NCBI RefSeq assembly: GCF_000375545.1
Contig: NZ_AQXF01000002.1
Span: forward strand, 553,830-617,829
Origin: Kordiimonas gwangyangensis DSM 19435 = JCM 12864
Lineage (GTDB): Bacteria > Pseudomonadota > Alphaproteobacteria > Sphingomonadales > Kordiimonadaceae
DNA length: 64,000 nucleotides
Direction: 5' to 3'
Of the stretch, positions 34,207 through 42,084 are shown piece by piece (the first letter of the stretch is position 1; the number at the start of each line of letters is the position of its first letter). The notes under the pieces are model-generated. The model did no database searches. It had not been told where the DNA came from and was given only the letters and a program-made list of their open reading frames with translations. Both the position numbers and the translations under genes were made by a program.

Positions 34207-34225
34207 ATTACAGACAGTTAGAAGA

Positions 34226-34990
34226 CTATGGCTTCATATAAACCTGAATGAAGCGGTCGGTCTTGCCGCGCATTTCCGCACGGAACGGGCTTTCGGTTGG
34301 GCCGTCTGCCGGGTTCGCCAGCAAGTCACTTTCCTTGACGAGCATAAAGCCCGCAGCGGTCATCTCAGCCTTCACCCGCGCCGGGTCGATACGGTGAATC
34401 TGGTTGATGGTAGCCGCATCCGCACCCACCGGACCGACGTGGTCAATGATCAGAATTTTTCCACCTTTTTTCAGTGCTTTAAGGTACGATTTTAAAGCAG
34501 AATCTACGTCTGCCTGGGGCTCGGCCCGCGCTTTGTGGACGAAATAATAATCATGGTACGCCAACACCATCACCGCCGCATCCACGCTGCCTTCAGGCAG
34601 GTCAACCGCTTCGGTATCGGGATGCAGAAGCTCGACATTTTCGAGCCGACCTTCGTAGCGTTTGCCAACGCTATCCTTCACATAGTCCCAGTAAACCGGG
34701 CCATTGTGGGCATAGACCTTGCCTTCCGGGCCCACAAGGTGGGCGAGGATTTCGGTATAGTAGCCGCCGGCGGAATTGATATCGAGCACGGTCATGCCGG
34801 GCTCAATGCCAACAAACTTGAGAACTTCGGCTGGTTTACGGCCCGCGTCGCGCGCCTTTTCCTCGGCCGGACGGTCCGGATGCGCGATGGCTGCCGCGAT
34901 GGCATCGTCAGCTACAACAACCGATGAAGTGCCGTAAATACAAGAGCTTACAGCAATAGCTGAAGCCATCAGTTTAAGATATTTTTTCAT
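34226..34990 (-). CDS. Exported class I SAM-dependent methyltransferase-like protein
   Basis: This 254-residue protein opens with a signal peptide (MKKYLKLMASAIAVSS, cleavage probably after SSVVVADD). It then has a Rossmann methyltransferase domain: motif I VLDINSAGGYYTEILA, later PEGSVDAAVMVLAYHDYYF and the beta-4/5 region GGKILIIDHVG. Motif I reads INSAGGY instead of the usual xGxGxG, a feature of the predicted exported methyltransferases of Proteobacteria. Why a SAM enzyme should be exported is unclear, so it may be a non-catalytic relative. The start follows GAGGAGGAGTGGGG. Longer upstream frames run into the phased repeat array and are rejected. Confidence 0.83.
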   Translation of the reverse strand: MKKYLKLMASAIAVSSCIYGTSSVVVADDAIAAAIAHPDRPAEEKARDAGRKPAEVLKFVGIEPGMTVLDINSAGGYYTEILAHLVGPEGKVYAHNGPVYWDYVKDSVGKRYEGRLENVELLHPDTEAVDLPEGSVDAAVMVLAYHDYYFVHKARAEPQADVDSALKSYLKALKKGGKILIIDHVGPVGADAATINQIHRIDPARVKAEMTAAGFMLVKESDLLANPADGPTESPFRAEMRGKTDRFIQVYMKP

Positions 34991-35108
34991 TTTCCCCACT
35001 CCTCCTCTGACGTGGACTAGATAGTCTTGAGACAGCCTAGTGAGCGCCTTCCTCACAGGAAAATCATTTTGCCGTGAAGGCATGGGCGGGCGAAAACGCC
35101 CGCAAATG

Positions 35109-35202
35109 TGTGCGGAACCTGTGCGGGAAGTGTGCGGGAAACGCGCTAATGTGTGCGGAAAGTGTGCGGGATATGCGCGGGTTTTGTGCGGCAAATGTGC
35201 GG
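35109..35202 (+). repeat. 11-bp phased TGTGCGG array, copy B
   Basis: In the 307-bp gap 34991-35297, heptamers TGTGCGG (one TGCGCGG) start at 35109, 35120, 35131, 35152, 35163, 35174, 35185 and 35196. The steps are 11 bp except one 21-bp step that covers a decayed unit (CGCGCTA near 35142) and a one-base slip. Units typically read TGTGCGGGAAR. The array lies 118 bp upstream of the methyltransferase start, on the opposite strand to that gene. The rest of the gap shows no gene. Confidence 0.85.
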
Positions 35203-35297
35203 ACATTTCGCCCGCTCGCCGGTGCGTCAAACAGCGCTTCACCGCCGCGCAAATTCTACCACATCAGCCGCACAATCACCCGCGATTTTTCACCCTT

Positions 35298-35798
35298 TTA
35301 GACTTTCGCCATCTGTGCCGCTGGTGCGAGGGGTTCACCGTCAAAGTCAAACGCGCGTTTGAAGGTGAAGGCCATTGGCGTCGGGCCATGGTCGCGCAAA
35401 TACTTCAGCCGCTCCACAGCTTCATCGAGTGTCGGCTCATACCCCGCCCTCACCCACCAGAGCGCCATATGGCCTTCACTGGGCATATGGAACCACTCCT
35501 TACGGCGCGCGAGGAAACTGGCGTGCGCGGTTTTATAGACATAGTCAAACAGGCTCTCGCGGTCCTGCCACACACTCATGTTCACCAGCGTCTCGCCGTC
35601 GATGACCGTATAGTCCATTGCGTTACCCGCATCGCCCTTGAGACGCCAGACAAAGCCAGGCGAGGCCTCGGCCAGCGCGTTGATCTCATCAAGCGCGTTC
35701 ACGAAGCCTGACATTTCTTCGCTGTCCTGCGGGTATTTGATTTTGCCGATATTGAGCTGGGCGAGCTGGAATGCTGCCGCGCTGTCCGTTTTCTTCAT
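35298..35798 (-). CDS. DUF3291-family protein
   Basis: This 166-residue protein is of the DUF3291 family, whose dimeric ferredoxin-like fold resembles EthD/antibiotic monooxygenase domains. Matching features are FQLAQLNIGKIKYP at the start, GFVWRLKGDAG, LVNMSVWQDRESLFDYVY and the ending FHMPSEGHMALWWVRAGYEPTLDEAVERL (given here in parts: FHMPSEGHMALWW and PTLDEAVERL). The start follows GAGGAGGACGCAAGC. It diverges from the PadR-MFS operon, and the 32-bp palindrome in the shared spacer may control both directions. Confidence 0.87.
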   Translation of the reverse strand: MKKTDSAAAFQLAQLNIGKIKYPQDSEEMSGFVNALDEINALAEASPGFVWRLKGDAGNAMDYTVIDGETLVNMSVWQDRESLFDYVYKTAHASFLARRKEWFHMPSEGHMALWWVRAGYEPTLDEAVERLKYLRDHGPTPMAFTFKRAFDFDGEPLAPAAQMAKV

Positions 35799-35930
35799 GC
35801 TTGCGTCCTCCTCGCATGATCATGATGAACCCCTTGGGTTTTGAAATGGGAACGATGGGCGCGGATGTAAATGCAGGAATTCTAAGCACAGGCATTAGAA
35901 TATGCTTGCTGCATGCGGTGAATGATCATA

Positions 35931-35962
35931 TTAGTTTATTCAAACTAGTTTAATTAAACTAA
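35931..35962. promoter_or_regulatory. 32-bp nested palindrome, probable PadR operator
   Basis: TTAGTTTA, three bases, AAACTAGTTT, three bases, TAAACTAA. Both outer arms and the 10-bp core are perfectly symmetrical; only the 3-bp spacers differ. It ends 21 bp before the PadR start, so it should overlap its promoter or leader. Confidence 0.8.
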
Positions 35963-35983
35963 TAACAACAGCGAGAGCATATT

Positions 35984-36607
35984 ATGAAAGCCGAAATCCT
36001 GATCCTCGGGCTTTTGCACCGGGGCGACATGCACCCCTATGAAATCAAGCGCCGCCTCAAGCTGGCCCACGCGGAAACCTATATCGACTTTGATGTCGGC
36101 ACACTTTATTACGCCGTGCGCCGCCTCGCGAACGACGGCCTGATTGAGGAACGCGGGCGCGAAAGCGTAGGCAAACGCGCCGAACGCACGATCTATGGCC
36201 TCACGGCCGATGGCCGCGCGCGTTTTGAAGACCTGATGGCCGAAACGCTTGCAGGCAACAAAAAGTTCTACCACCCGCTTTTCCCCGCGCTTCTGTTCCT
36301 GCCGCTTGCTGACCAGGCGGAAGCCGCGGATATCGTGGCCGAACGCGCGGAGGAAATTCGCCGCAATCTGCCCGCGACTGAGGCCTTCCTGAAAGCCGCG
36401 GGCGAACACCTGAGCCTTGGCATGCGCCTAGGCCTTGAAAATGCCGCCGCCCACCAGCGCGTGGAGCTTGACTGGCTGGACAAGCTGGCCTTTCATCTGC
36501 GTGCCGGTGACTTCACCGACACCACAACTGACGATACCCATAACAAGATAAAATCCGCCATCGAAGACTTCGTCGGCACCCTTGAGGAAACAGGACATGA
36601 CCGCTGA
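35984..36607 (+). CDS. PadR-family transcriptional repressor
   Basis: This 207-residue protein has the PadR N-terminal winged helix (ILGLLHRGDMHPYEIKRRL, then DVGTLYYAVRRLANDGLIEE and RTIYGLTADGRARFEDL). A C-terminal helical dimerisation domain follows (Vir_rel-type). PadR-type repressors usually respond to a small aromatic or drug-like ligand and control a nearby efflux pump. Here the MFS gene starts inside the last codons of padR (11-bp overlap), and the operator-like palindrome sits just upstream, which suggests autoregulation and control of the pump. Confidence 0.9.
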   Translation: MKAEILILGLLHRGDMHPYEIKRRLKLAHAETYIDFDVGTLYYAVRRLANDGLIEERGRESVGKRAERTIYGLTADGRARFEDLMAETLAGNKKFYHPLFPALLFLPLADQAEAADIVAERAEEIRRNLPATEAFLKAAGEHLSLGMRLGLENAAAHQRVELDWLDKLAFHLRAGDFTDTTTDDTHNKIKSAIEDFVGTLEETGHDR

Positions 36608-37967
36608 GGATACAACCATGACCGCCGAGGCACGCACAGACGCCACCACGGCCCAAACCGCGGCCGAGCAGCCCACAAAACCGAACAGCAGCTTCTTCTG
36701 GCTGATGCTGTCGGGCTTTATTTCCATGGTGGGCGACCAGTTCACGCTCATCGGCCTGCCGTGGCTGACCCTGAAGCTGACCGGCGACCCCATGGCGCTT
36801 GGCCTTGTGCTGGCGGTTGTCGGCATCCCGCGCGCGGCCTTCATCCTCTTGGGCGGCGCGATTGTGGACCGCTATTCGCCGAAGTCGGTACTCATATGGT
36901 CGAAATATGTGAACACAGCGCTTCTGGGCGCGCTGGCGGCGCTTGTCTACATGGGCGCACTGACCCTGCCGCTTCTATACATTCTCGCCGCAGCCATTGG
37001 CCTCGCCTCCGCCTTCGCCTACCCGGCTGGCAGCTCCATGCTGCCCTTTGTGGTACCGCGCGAGAAGCTGGCGCAGGCGAACGGCCTGATGATGGGCATG
37101 CGGCAAGTCACCTTTTTCATCGGCCCGTTGATCGCAGGCTTTGTCATCGCGCTTTTTGGTGCGGACGGCCTGAATTCACCGGGCCTTAATGGCGGCGTGG
37201 TGGCTGAGAGCGAGCTGGCAGCCGAAGCCACCGGCCTCGCCATCGTGTTCGCCTTTGATGCGCTCACCTTCTTCCTCTCCGCCGTCATGCTCATCGCCGT
37301 GCACCTGCGCCCGGACGCCAAGGGCCCGGCAGGCGACACAGCACCCACGGGCGTGATCAAGCTGATGTTTGAAGGCATCATGAACATCCTGAAGGACGGC
37401 GAGCTTCGCGCGCTCTTCACCTATATGGCGCTGATCCAGATTCTGGTGGTTGGCCCCATGCAGGTGGGCCTGCCCGTGTTTGCGGAAAGCCGGCTTGATG
37501 GCGGCGCGGCCTCCTTCGGTACCATCATGGCGTCCCACGGCGCGGGTGTGCTGGCGGGCGTAATCATCGCAGGCGCGGGCGTGAAGTTCGGCTTCAGCAC
37601 CCTTGGCCGCACTTTCCTGACGGTCGATATCTTCATCGGCCTTGCGGTCGCGGCCTTTGCCTTTGTGCACTCCACGCTTGCGGGTGGTGCGCTGATGTTC
37701 GGCGCTGGCATCCTTGGCGGCATCATTCAGGTGAAAATCATCTCCTGGATACAGGGCCGCACGCCGCCCGCGCAAATGGGCCGCATGATGAGCTTTTTCA
37801 TGTTCATTGTCATGGGCATGGCCCCCATCGCGGCATCGGTCGCCGGTTGGCTGCTGACGGAAGTTGAGATTGTCACCTTCTTCCTCATCTGCGGTGTGGC
37901 GCTCAGCATCGTGGCGGCAAGCGCCCTCCTCATCCGCCCGATGCGGGACGTGGGCGCGGGCGCATAA
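36597..37967 (+). CDS. MFS transporter co-transcribed with PadR regulator
   Basis: This 456-residue, 12-helix transporter of the MFS_3 type has a polar N-terminal tail rich in Thr and Ala. The loop 2-3 region is GGAIVDRYSPKSVLI, and Gly-rich helices appear throughout. The start ATG lies within the PadR reading frame, after GAGGAAACAGGAC, so translation is coupled; ATG 36618 is an alternative. With a PadR repressor in the same operon, export of the repressor's ligand is the likely role. The substrate is unknown. Confidence 0.87.
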   Translation: MTAEDTTMTAEARTDATTAQTAAEQPTKPNSSFFWLMLSGFISMVGDQFTLIGLPWLTLKLTGDPMALGLVLAVVGIPRAAFILLGGAIVDRYSPKSVLIWSKYVNTALLGALAALVYMGALTLPLLYILAAAIGLASAFAYPAGSSMLPFVVPREKLAQANGLMMGMRQVTFFIGPLIAGFVIALFGADGLNSPGLNGGVVAESELAAEATGLAIVFAFDALTFFLSAVMLIAVHLRPDAKGPAGDTAPTGVIKLMFEGIMNILKDGELRALFTYMALIQILVVGPMQVGLPVFAESRLDGGAASFGTIMASHGAGVLAGVIIAGAGVKFGFSTLGRTFLTVDIFIGLAVAAFAFVHSTLAGGALMFGAGILGGIIQVKIISWIQGRTPPAQMGRMMSFFMFIVMGMAPIAASVAGWLLTEVEIVTFFLICGVALSIVAASALLIRPMRDVGAGA

Positions 37968-38021
37968 AGCCCCGCCCGAAAAACCTATGCACCGGTGCCC
38001 TCGCCGGTGCATACTCCCCTC

Positions 38022-38642
38022 ATGACCGTCAGAACATTACTCAGTGACGATGCCCGCCGCACCCGCTGGTGCGACACCTTCGGCGCGGGCGAGGACAGCA
38101 TCCTCGTCTATAACGACCTCTCGACCCGCATGAGCGAGGACGGCCGCCATTACCACACCATGGAACATATCGATGAAATGCTCACCCTCGCGGATGAGGC
38201 AGGCCTGACCTCCCCGGTGATCGACGCCGCCATCTGGTTCCATGACGCGGTTTATGAGGCAGGATCAAAACATAATGAGGACCTGAGCGCCGAGCTGGCC
38301 GAACAGTTCATGCCGCGCCTGAATTTGAGCCAGATCGAACAGGCCCGCGTGACCGCCATGATCATCGCAAGCCGCGAACACCGCTCAAAAAACACCGAAA
38401 TCCAGCCCTTCCTCGACCTCGACATGGCAATTCTGGGCGCGAAGCCGGAGCGCTACACCCGCTACGCCGCGGATGTGCGGCAGGAATTCGCCCATGTGAG
38501 CGACTGGAACTTCAAACTAGGCCGCAAGCACTTCCTCAAAGGCTGCCTGCGCCGCAAACAGCTTTACCTGACACCCTTGTTCAGGGAGCGCTTCGAGGCG
38601 CAAGCGAGAGAGAATATCAAAGCGGAGATTGAGCGGCTTTGA
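38022..38642 (+). CDS. HD-superfamily metal-dependent phosphohydrolase-like protein
   Basis: This 206-residue protein has the predicted HD metal site: HYHTMEHIDEML supplies the first histidines, WFHDAVYE the HD pair, and ASREHRS and DLDMAILG the later ligands. This order matches the COG4339 group of small HD hydrolases, whose substrates are unknown. I use the ATG at 38022 instead of a GTG at 37995, which lies inside a hairpin (arms 37987-37995 and 38004-38012) between the MFS gene and this one. Confidence 0.85.
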   Translation: MTVRTLLSDDARRTRWCDTFGAGEDSILVYNDLSTRMSEDGRHYHTMEHIDEMLTLADEAGLTSPVIDAAIWFHDAVYEAGSKHNEDLSAELAEQFMPRLNLSQIEQARVTAMIIASREHRSKNTEIQPFLDLDMAILGAKPERYTRYAADVRQEFAHVSDWNFKLGRKHFLKGCLRRKQLYLTPLFRERFEAQARENIKAEIERL

Positions 38643-38685
38643 ATGTTGCAGTAAATTCAGTCGAAAGCAAAATATCGGCAACATC

Positions 38686-39513
38686 ATGAGCTACAGAGCA
38701 GCAGTTTATACCGTATTTATCGCGTCGCCCGGCGATGTAATAGAAGAGCGGGACATCGCTCGAGAAGTAATCATGGAATGGAACTACATATATTCTGAAA
38801 GCCGCAAAGTTGTTCTAATGCCTTTAGGTTGGGAAACCCACTCTAGTCCCGAAATGGGAGAACCCCCTCAAGCCATCATAAATCGCCAAGTGGCGGACAA
38901 AGCGGACATTTTAGTGGGAGTATTTTGGACTAGACTAGGAACCCCCACAGAGACATATGAAAGTGGAACTGTAGAAGAGATCCAACGACACATTAGCTCC
39001 AAAAAACCTACTATGTTGTACTTCTCAACTAGAGAAGTAGCGCCTGATATGCTTGACGCTACGCAATATGAAAAACTGCGTAAGTTCAGAGACAGTTGTC
39101 AGTCAAAAGGGTTATTTCAAAGCTTTAAAAGCCCTGAACAGTTTAGGGAAAGGCTCCGGCGGCAATTACACCAAAAACTTAACGAATATGCGCCAGCACT
39201 AGAGACCTCCGCTGACACGAAAACACAAGACTCGACTAGTCAAACCTCGCTACCCGAAGAAGCTGAGGTCCTTTATCGTGCCGCGATAGATGACGATGAT
39301 GGTCGTATTTGGGTCATTCGGGACAGTTCAGGGACGGAAATTACAGTTGGAAAAAAGGTGTTTGCGCATTCCGCAGTTCGCAAAGAAATCGCTCCATGGG
39401 AAGGAGCAATTGAAGATTTACTCAGACGAAAGTTGGTAAAGCCAGGGAACAATAACGGTTCGATGTTTGAAATTACAAATGAAGGCTATCTCCAGGCCAG
39501 TAACCTTCTTTAA
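38686..39513 (+). CDS. DUF4062 (TIR-like) protein, AT-rich
   Basis: This 275-residue protein has an N-terminal DUF4062 domain: YTVFIASPGDVIEERDIARE, VLMPLGWETHSSPEMGEPPQ, KADILVGVFWTRLGTPTE, and ESGTVEEIQRH. DUF4062 is a TIR/SIR2-like Rossmann domain found at the N terminus of many STAND and defence proteins. After a Thr/Ser linker (about 175-190), the last 80 residues resemble a short winged-helix-like domain (EDLLRRKLVKPG, FEITNEGYLQASNLL). GC content is well below the flanking genes, and the ribosome-binding site is weak, as expected for a recent arrival. No NTPase or nuclease partner is adjacent, so it may be a solitary effector. Confidence 0.75.
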   Translation: MSYRAAVYTVFIASPGDVIEERDIAREVIMEWNYIYSESRKVVLMPLGWETHSSPEMGEPPQAIINRQVADKADILVGVFWTRLGTPTETYESGTVEEIQRHISSKKPTMLYFSTREVAPDMLDATQYEKLRKFRDSCQSKGLFQSFKSPEQFRERLRRQLHQKLNEYAPALETSADTKTQDSTSQTSLPEEAEVLYRAAIDDDDGRIWVIRDSSGTEITVGKKVFAHSAVRKEIAPWEGAIEDLLRRKLVKPGNNNGSMFEITNEGYLQASNLL

Positions 39514-39615
39514 TCTCAAGCGACATAAAAATTTAGCTTCCCAACACGGCGAGAAACAACTGAATCACCCCGAGCCTGATCATTTAAATCTTTTGTTGAC
39601 TCGCTCCTTCGCATT

Positions 39616-39645
39616 CAGTAATTTCTGTCATGACAGAAATTACTG
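39616..39645. promoter_or_regulatory. Perfect 30-bp palindrome, operator of the GbsR-type regulator
   Basis: CAGTAATTTCTGTCA is followed directly by its exact complement TGACAGAAATTACTG. It ends 15 bp before the regulator's start codon. A two-mismatch copy of the central 20 bp precedes the downstream operon. Confidence 0.85.
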
Positions 39646-39660
39646 ACGAGACAGCAGATC

Positions 39661-40212
39661 ATGAAGATGACCCCGACAATTGAACGTTACATCCTGCACT
39701 GGGGTGAGATGGGCACACGCTGGGGGGTGAACCGGTCGGTCTCGCAGATCCATGCGCTCCTGTACCTCTCCCCCGCGCCGATGACGGCGGAGGAGATTTC
39801 GGAGACCCTTGGCATCGCGCGCTCGAACGTTTCCACGTCGCTCAAAGAGCTGCAAAGCTGGCGGCTGATCAGGGTCGAGCAGAAGCTTGGTGACCGGCGG
39901 GACCATTTCACCGCTGAAAAAGACCTCTGGACCATGCTTCTGACCATCGTGTCTGAACGCAAACGGCGGGAGATTGACCCCACGCTTTCAGTACTGCGGC
40001 AAACGAGGCTTGAGGCGGAGGATGACCCGGAGATCGACCCACAGGTGAAAGAACGCATGGTCCGCATGCTGGAGTTCATCGAAACCCTGACCGAATGGTA
40101 CGAGAAGATGCAGCGCCTGCCCAAAACCACCCTGATAGCGCTGATGAAAATGGGCACCAGCGTCGCCCGTTTCCTGCCCAAAGGCAAAGCGAAAGACAGC
40201 GCGGCAGACTGA
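39661..40212 (+). CDS. GbsR/MarR-type transcriptional regulator
   Basis: This 183-residue protein has a winged helix at about residues 25-85: SQIHALLYLSPAPMTAEEIS, then LGIARSNVSTSLKELQSW as recognition helix region and VEQKLGDRRDHF as wing. A C-terminal helical part follows. Size and sequence match the GbsR branch of MarR proteins. It lies just downstream of a perfect 30-bp palindrome, and a second copy sits before the membrane-protein operon at 40321. Autoregulation and control of that operon are therefore likely. The ligand is unknown. Confidence 0.86.
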   Translation: MKMTPTIERYILHWGEMGTRWGVNRSVSQIHALLYLSPAPMTAEEISETLGIARSNVSTSLKELQSWRLIRVEQKLGDRRDHFTAEKDLWTMLLTIVSERKRREIDPTLSVLRQTRLEAEDDPEIDPQVKERMVRMLEFIETLTEWYEKMQRLPKTTLIALMKMGTSVARFLPKGKAKDSAAD

Positions 40213-40274
40213 GGAATACCAAGGGCTTCCCCACCGGGAAGCCCGGCTTTGGCTTCAAAAAATTTTACCTCGAC

Positions 40275-40294
40275 ATTTCTCTCGTGACAGAAAT
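40275..40294. promoter_or_regulatory. Second operator copy before the membrane-protein operon
   Basis: ATTTCTCTCGTGACAGAAAT differs at two positions from the central 20 bp of the palindrome at 39616-39645. It lies 27 bp before the start of the 40321 gene. Confidence 0.75.
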
Positions 40295-40320
40295 AACGGA
40301 ACTAAATGAAGGAGGATGAG

Positions 40321-40719
40321 ATGGTGATCGAATATATGGAGCGAGACCCTCAATTGACCTTCGGCCAGACATGGTGGTGCACATTTTGCGGCTTCATGGC
40401 GGCGGCCCTGTTCATCGGCAGCGTTGCCGGGCTTGGCGGCATGGTGTTTGGGCTGTTCTATGGCTTGATATTCGCCGTCCCCGCCACGCCGGTCCTCGCA
40501 TTCATCTGGTTTATGGTTCGCCAACTGGTGGGTGAAAAGGCCTATACCTGCATCCCCTTCGGCTGTGTTGCCGGTATTGCCGCGTTCATCATCTTCGCCC
40601 CCGCAGAGGATTGGCTTCTGGCCGGTTTTCTGGGCGCACTGGCTGGCCTGGTTGCAGGCCTCGTCTACTGGCTCAAGGCCCGCAAGATGGAACGCAAACC
40701 TGTGACCCTGGCCCTTTGA
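40321..40719 (+). CDS. Small membrane protein, first of a regulated operon
   Basis: This 132-residue protein has about four hydrophobic helices (residues 17-37, 42-66, 78-97 and 101-120) and a short basic tail. The start follows a perfect AAGGAGGATGAG. It resembles the next gene product in size, helix pattern and ending (GLVAGLVYWL against GLVGGFIYWA), so the two are probably paralogues. I recognise no family. Its position directly behind the second GbsR-type operator suggests it is a main target of that regulator. Confidence 0.75.
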   Translation: MVIEYMERDPQLTFGQTWWCTFCGFMAAALFIGSVAGLGGMVFGLFYGLIFAVPATPVLAFIWFMVRQLVGEKAYTCIPFGCVAGIAAFIIFAPAEDWLLAGFLGALAGLVAGLVYWLKARKMERKPVTLAL

Positions 40720-40744
40720 CGCTATACGCGCAGGAGCACCCGTC

Positions 40745-41206
40745 ATGATCAGAACTCAAAAACTGAACTACGGCAGACATCAGAACGCGCACCATGGGGA
40801 CACCGTTGTCGGCACTTACATCGTGTTCGCCGATATTTTCATCGCCTATGTGCTCACCGCGGCGGCGGTCGGGTTTGGTGCGATGTTTCTCTCCGGTTCG
40901 GCACCCGACAGCAATTGGCTGCTCGTTGTCCTCTTCGCGCTCATTAGCGGTTTCGTGTTTGCGATCGTCGCCACCATACCCACCGGTTTGCTCTGGCTGC
41001 TGATGCGCGAGGCGTTTGGCGAAAGCCTGCCCGTGTGCCTGCTTTATGGCGTGCTCATGAGCAGCATCCTCACAACCCTGCTGCGCGGTGACTTTGGGGC
41101 AGCAGGCCTTAGCAGCAGCTTGTTCGCCGCCCCCGTCGGCCTTGTGGGTGGGTTTATTTACTGGGCGCTTGGCCCAAGGATTAGAAAAGGAGACAGCCAT
41201 GACTGA
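40745..41206 (+). CDS. Small membrane protein, second of a regulated operon
   Basis: This 153-residue protein has four hydrophobic segments after a His/Asn-rich N-terminal tail (YGRHQNAHHGD). It is related in pattern to the preceding gene product, with a GFVFAIVATIPTGLLWLL helix and a GGFIYWALGPRIRKG ending. The ribosome-binding site is GCAGGAGCACCCGTC. Its stop overlaps the DCC-family gene start by 8 bp, so translation is coupled. The function is unknown. Confidence 0.75.
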   Translation: MIRTQKLNYGRHQNAHHGDTVVGTYIVFADIFIAYVLTAAAVGFGAMFLSGSAPDSNWLLVVLFALISGFVFAIVATIPTGLLWLLMREAFGESLPVCLLYGVLMSSILTTLLRGDFGAAGLSSSLFAAPVGLVGGFIYWALGPRIRKGDSHD

Positions 41207-41639
41207 AACGCCAGAGAACACCTGCGCCACCAGCTTCTATAATGGTGCCTGCCCCGTGTGCCGGCATGAGATGATGCGCTACAAGGCGCATGCTGAGGAC
41301 GCGGGCGCGCCGCTCAAGTGGGTGGATATCTCGAAGCCCGAAAACGCAGGTGCGCTCGGCCACAAAGGCATCACGCAGGACATGGCCTACCGCAAGATTT
41401 ACGTGACCGACGAACGCGGCGTGCCGCGGGTGGGGGTGGACGGGCTATTGGTGCTGTGGCGCGCGATCCCGCGCTGGCGCTGGGTGGCAAAGGTGATTGA
41501 ACTGCCCTTCGTCTATGGCAGCACATGCTGGCTGTATGACCATATTCTCTCCCGCGCCATCTATGAGTGGAATCGCCTGAGACTCACACGCCAGAGCGCG
41601 CAAGAAAAACCAACCGGCAATCCTGCCAACCAAGCCTGA
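41199..41639 (+). CDS. DCC-family thiol-disulfide oxidoreductase-like protein (DUF393)
   Basis: This 146-residue protein has the DUF393 hallmark FYNGACPVCRHEM, giving a thioredoxin-like C18-x-x-C21 site. It then has WVDISKPENAG and the conserved end pattern DGLLVLWRAIPRWRWVAKVIELP. Proteins of this group are thought to exchange thiols near the membrane. The start follows AAAAGGAGACAGCC and overlaps the upstream stop. Its place among membrane genes suggests it acts on, or is regulated with, them. Confidence 0.88.
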   Translation: MTETPENTCATSFYNGACPVCRHEMMRYKAHAEDAGAPLKWVDISKPENAGALGHKGITQDMAYRKIYVTDERGVPRVGVDGLLVLWRAIPRWRWVAKVIELPFVYGSTCWLYDHILSRAIYEWNRLRLTRQSAQEKPTGNPANQA

Positions 41640-41650
41640 AGGAGGCTATC

Positions 41651-42046
41651 ATGCTGATGAGCTATTATATCGCCTATATCGTCTTCAACCTTGCGGTTGC
41701 CTTGACCATCACCTTCCTGTTCGCGCGCTCGGGCGGGGTGCTCCTGAAGGCCATCGTGCGCTGCAGCACCGAGGTGCCTTTGGCCACCGTGCGCATCCTC
41801 GCGCTTGTGTACGGCACGCTCGCACTCGGTCGCGTATTCCTGCAGGTCAAGCCGCCACGCGGCCTGAACGGGGTTGAAGATGTACTCTTCCGCCTGAGCG
41901 AGACAACGGGCGGCAACCTGATGTTCTTCGCCGTGCTTGCGGGCATCGGCATCCTTGTGCTCGTCGCGACCGCACGGCCGGTCGTCAATCTGCTCGCGGA
42001 TGTGGATGACACCCAGCTCAAACGCTTCCCGGCGGTCAGCCGCTAA
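41651..42046 (+). CDS. Membrane protein, last gene of the operon
   Basis: This 131-residue protein has three to four hydrophobic segments (about residues 4-25, 44-63 and 90-112). The basic ARPVVNLLADVDDTQLKRFP tail is probably cytoplasmic. GAAGGAGGCTATC precedes the ATG, and the gene begins 11 bp after the DCC gene. I recognise no family. A hairpin after its stop closes the operon. Confidence 0.75.
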   Translation: MLMSYYIAYIVFNLAVALTITFLFARSGGVLLKAIVRCSTEVPLATVRILALVYGTLALGRVFLQVKPPRGLNGVEDVLFRLSETTGGNLMFFAVLAGIGILVLVATARPVVNLLADVDDTQLKRFPAVSR

Positions 42047-42064
42047 CTGGCGCCTAAGTCAAAG

Positions 42065-42084
42065 GAGGGGGCTAATGCCCCCTC
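42065..42084. terminator. Hairpin between convergent operons
   Basis: GAGGGGGC, loop TAAT, GCCCCCTC with CTTT on the minus side. It is probably a shared terminator for the 41651 gene and cytochrome b561. Confidence 0.55.

Noticed and set aside
35109-35202. CRISPR array
   Set aside because: Units are 7-11 bp with no spacers of 30 or so bases and no cas genes in the window.
35040-35711. Cys-rich peptides (CGKCAG type) encoded across the phased array
   Set aside because: They arise in all frames from the 11-bp repeat and have no start signals; the DNA pattern, not the protein, is the signal.
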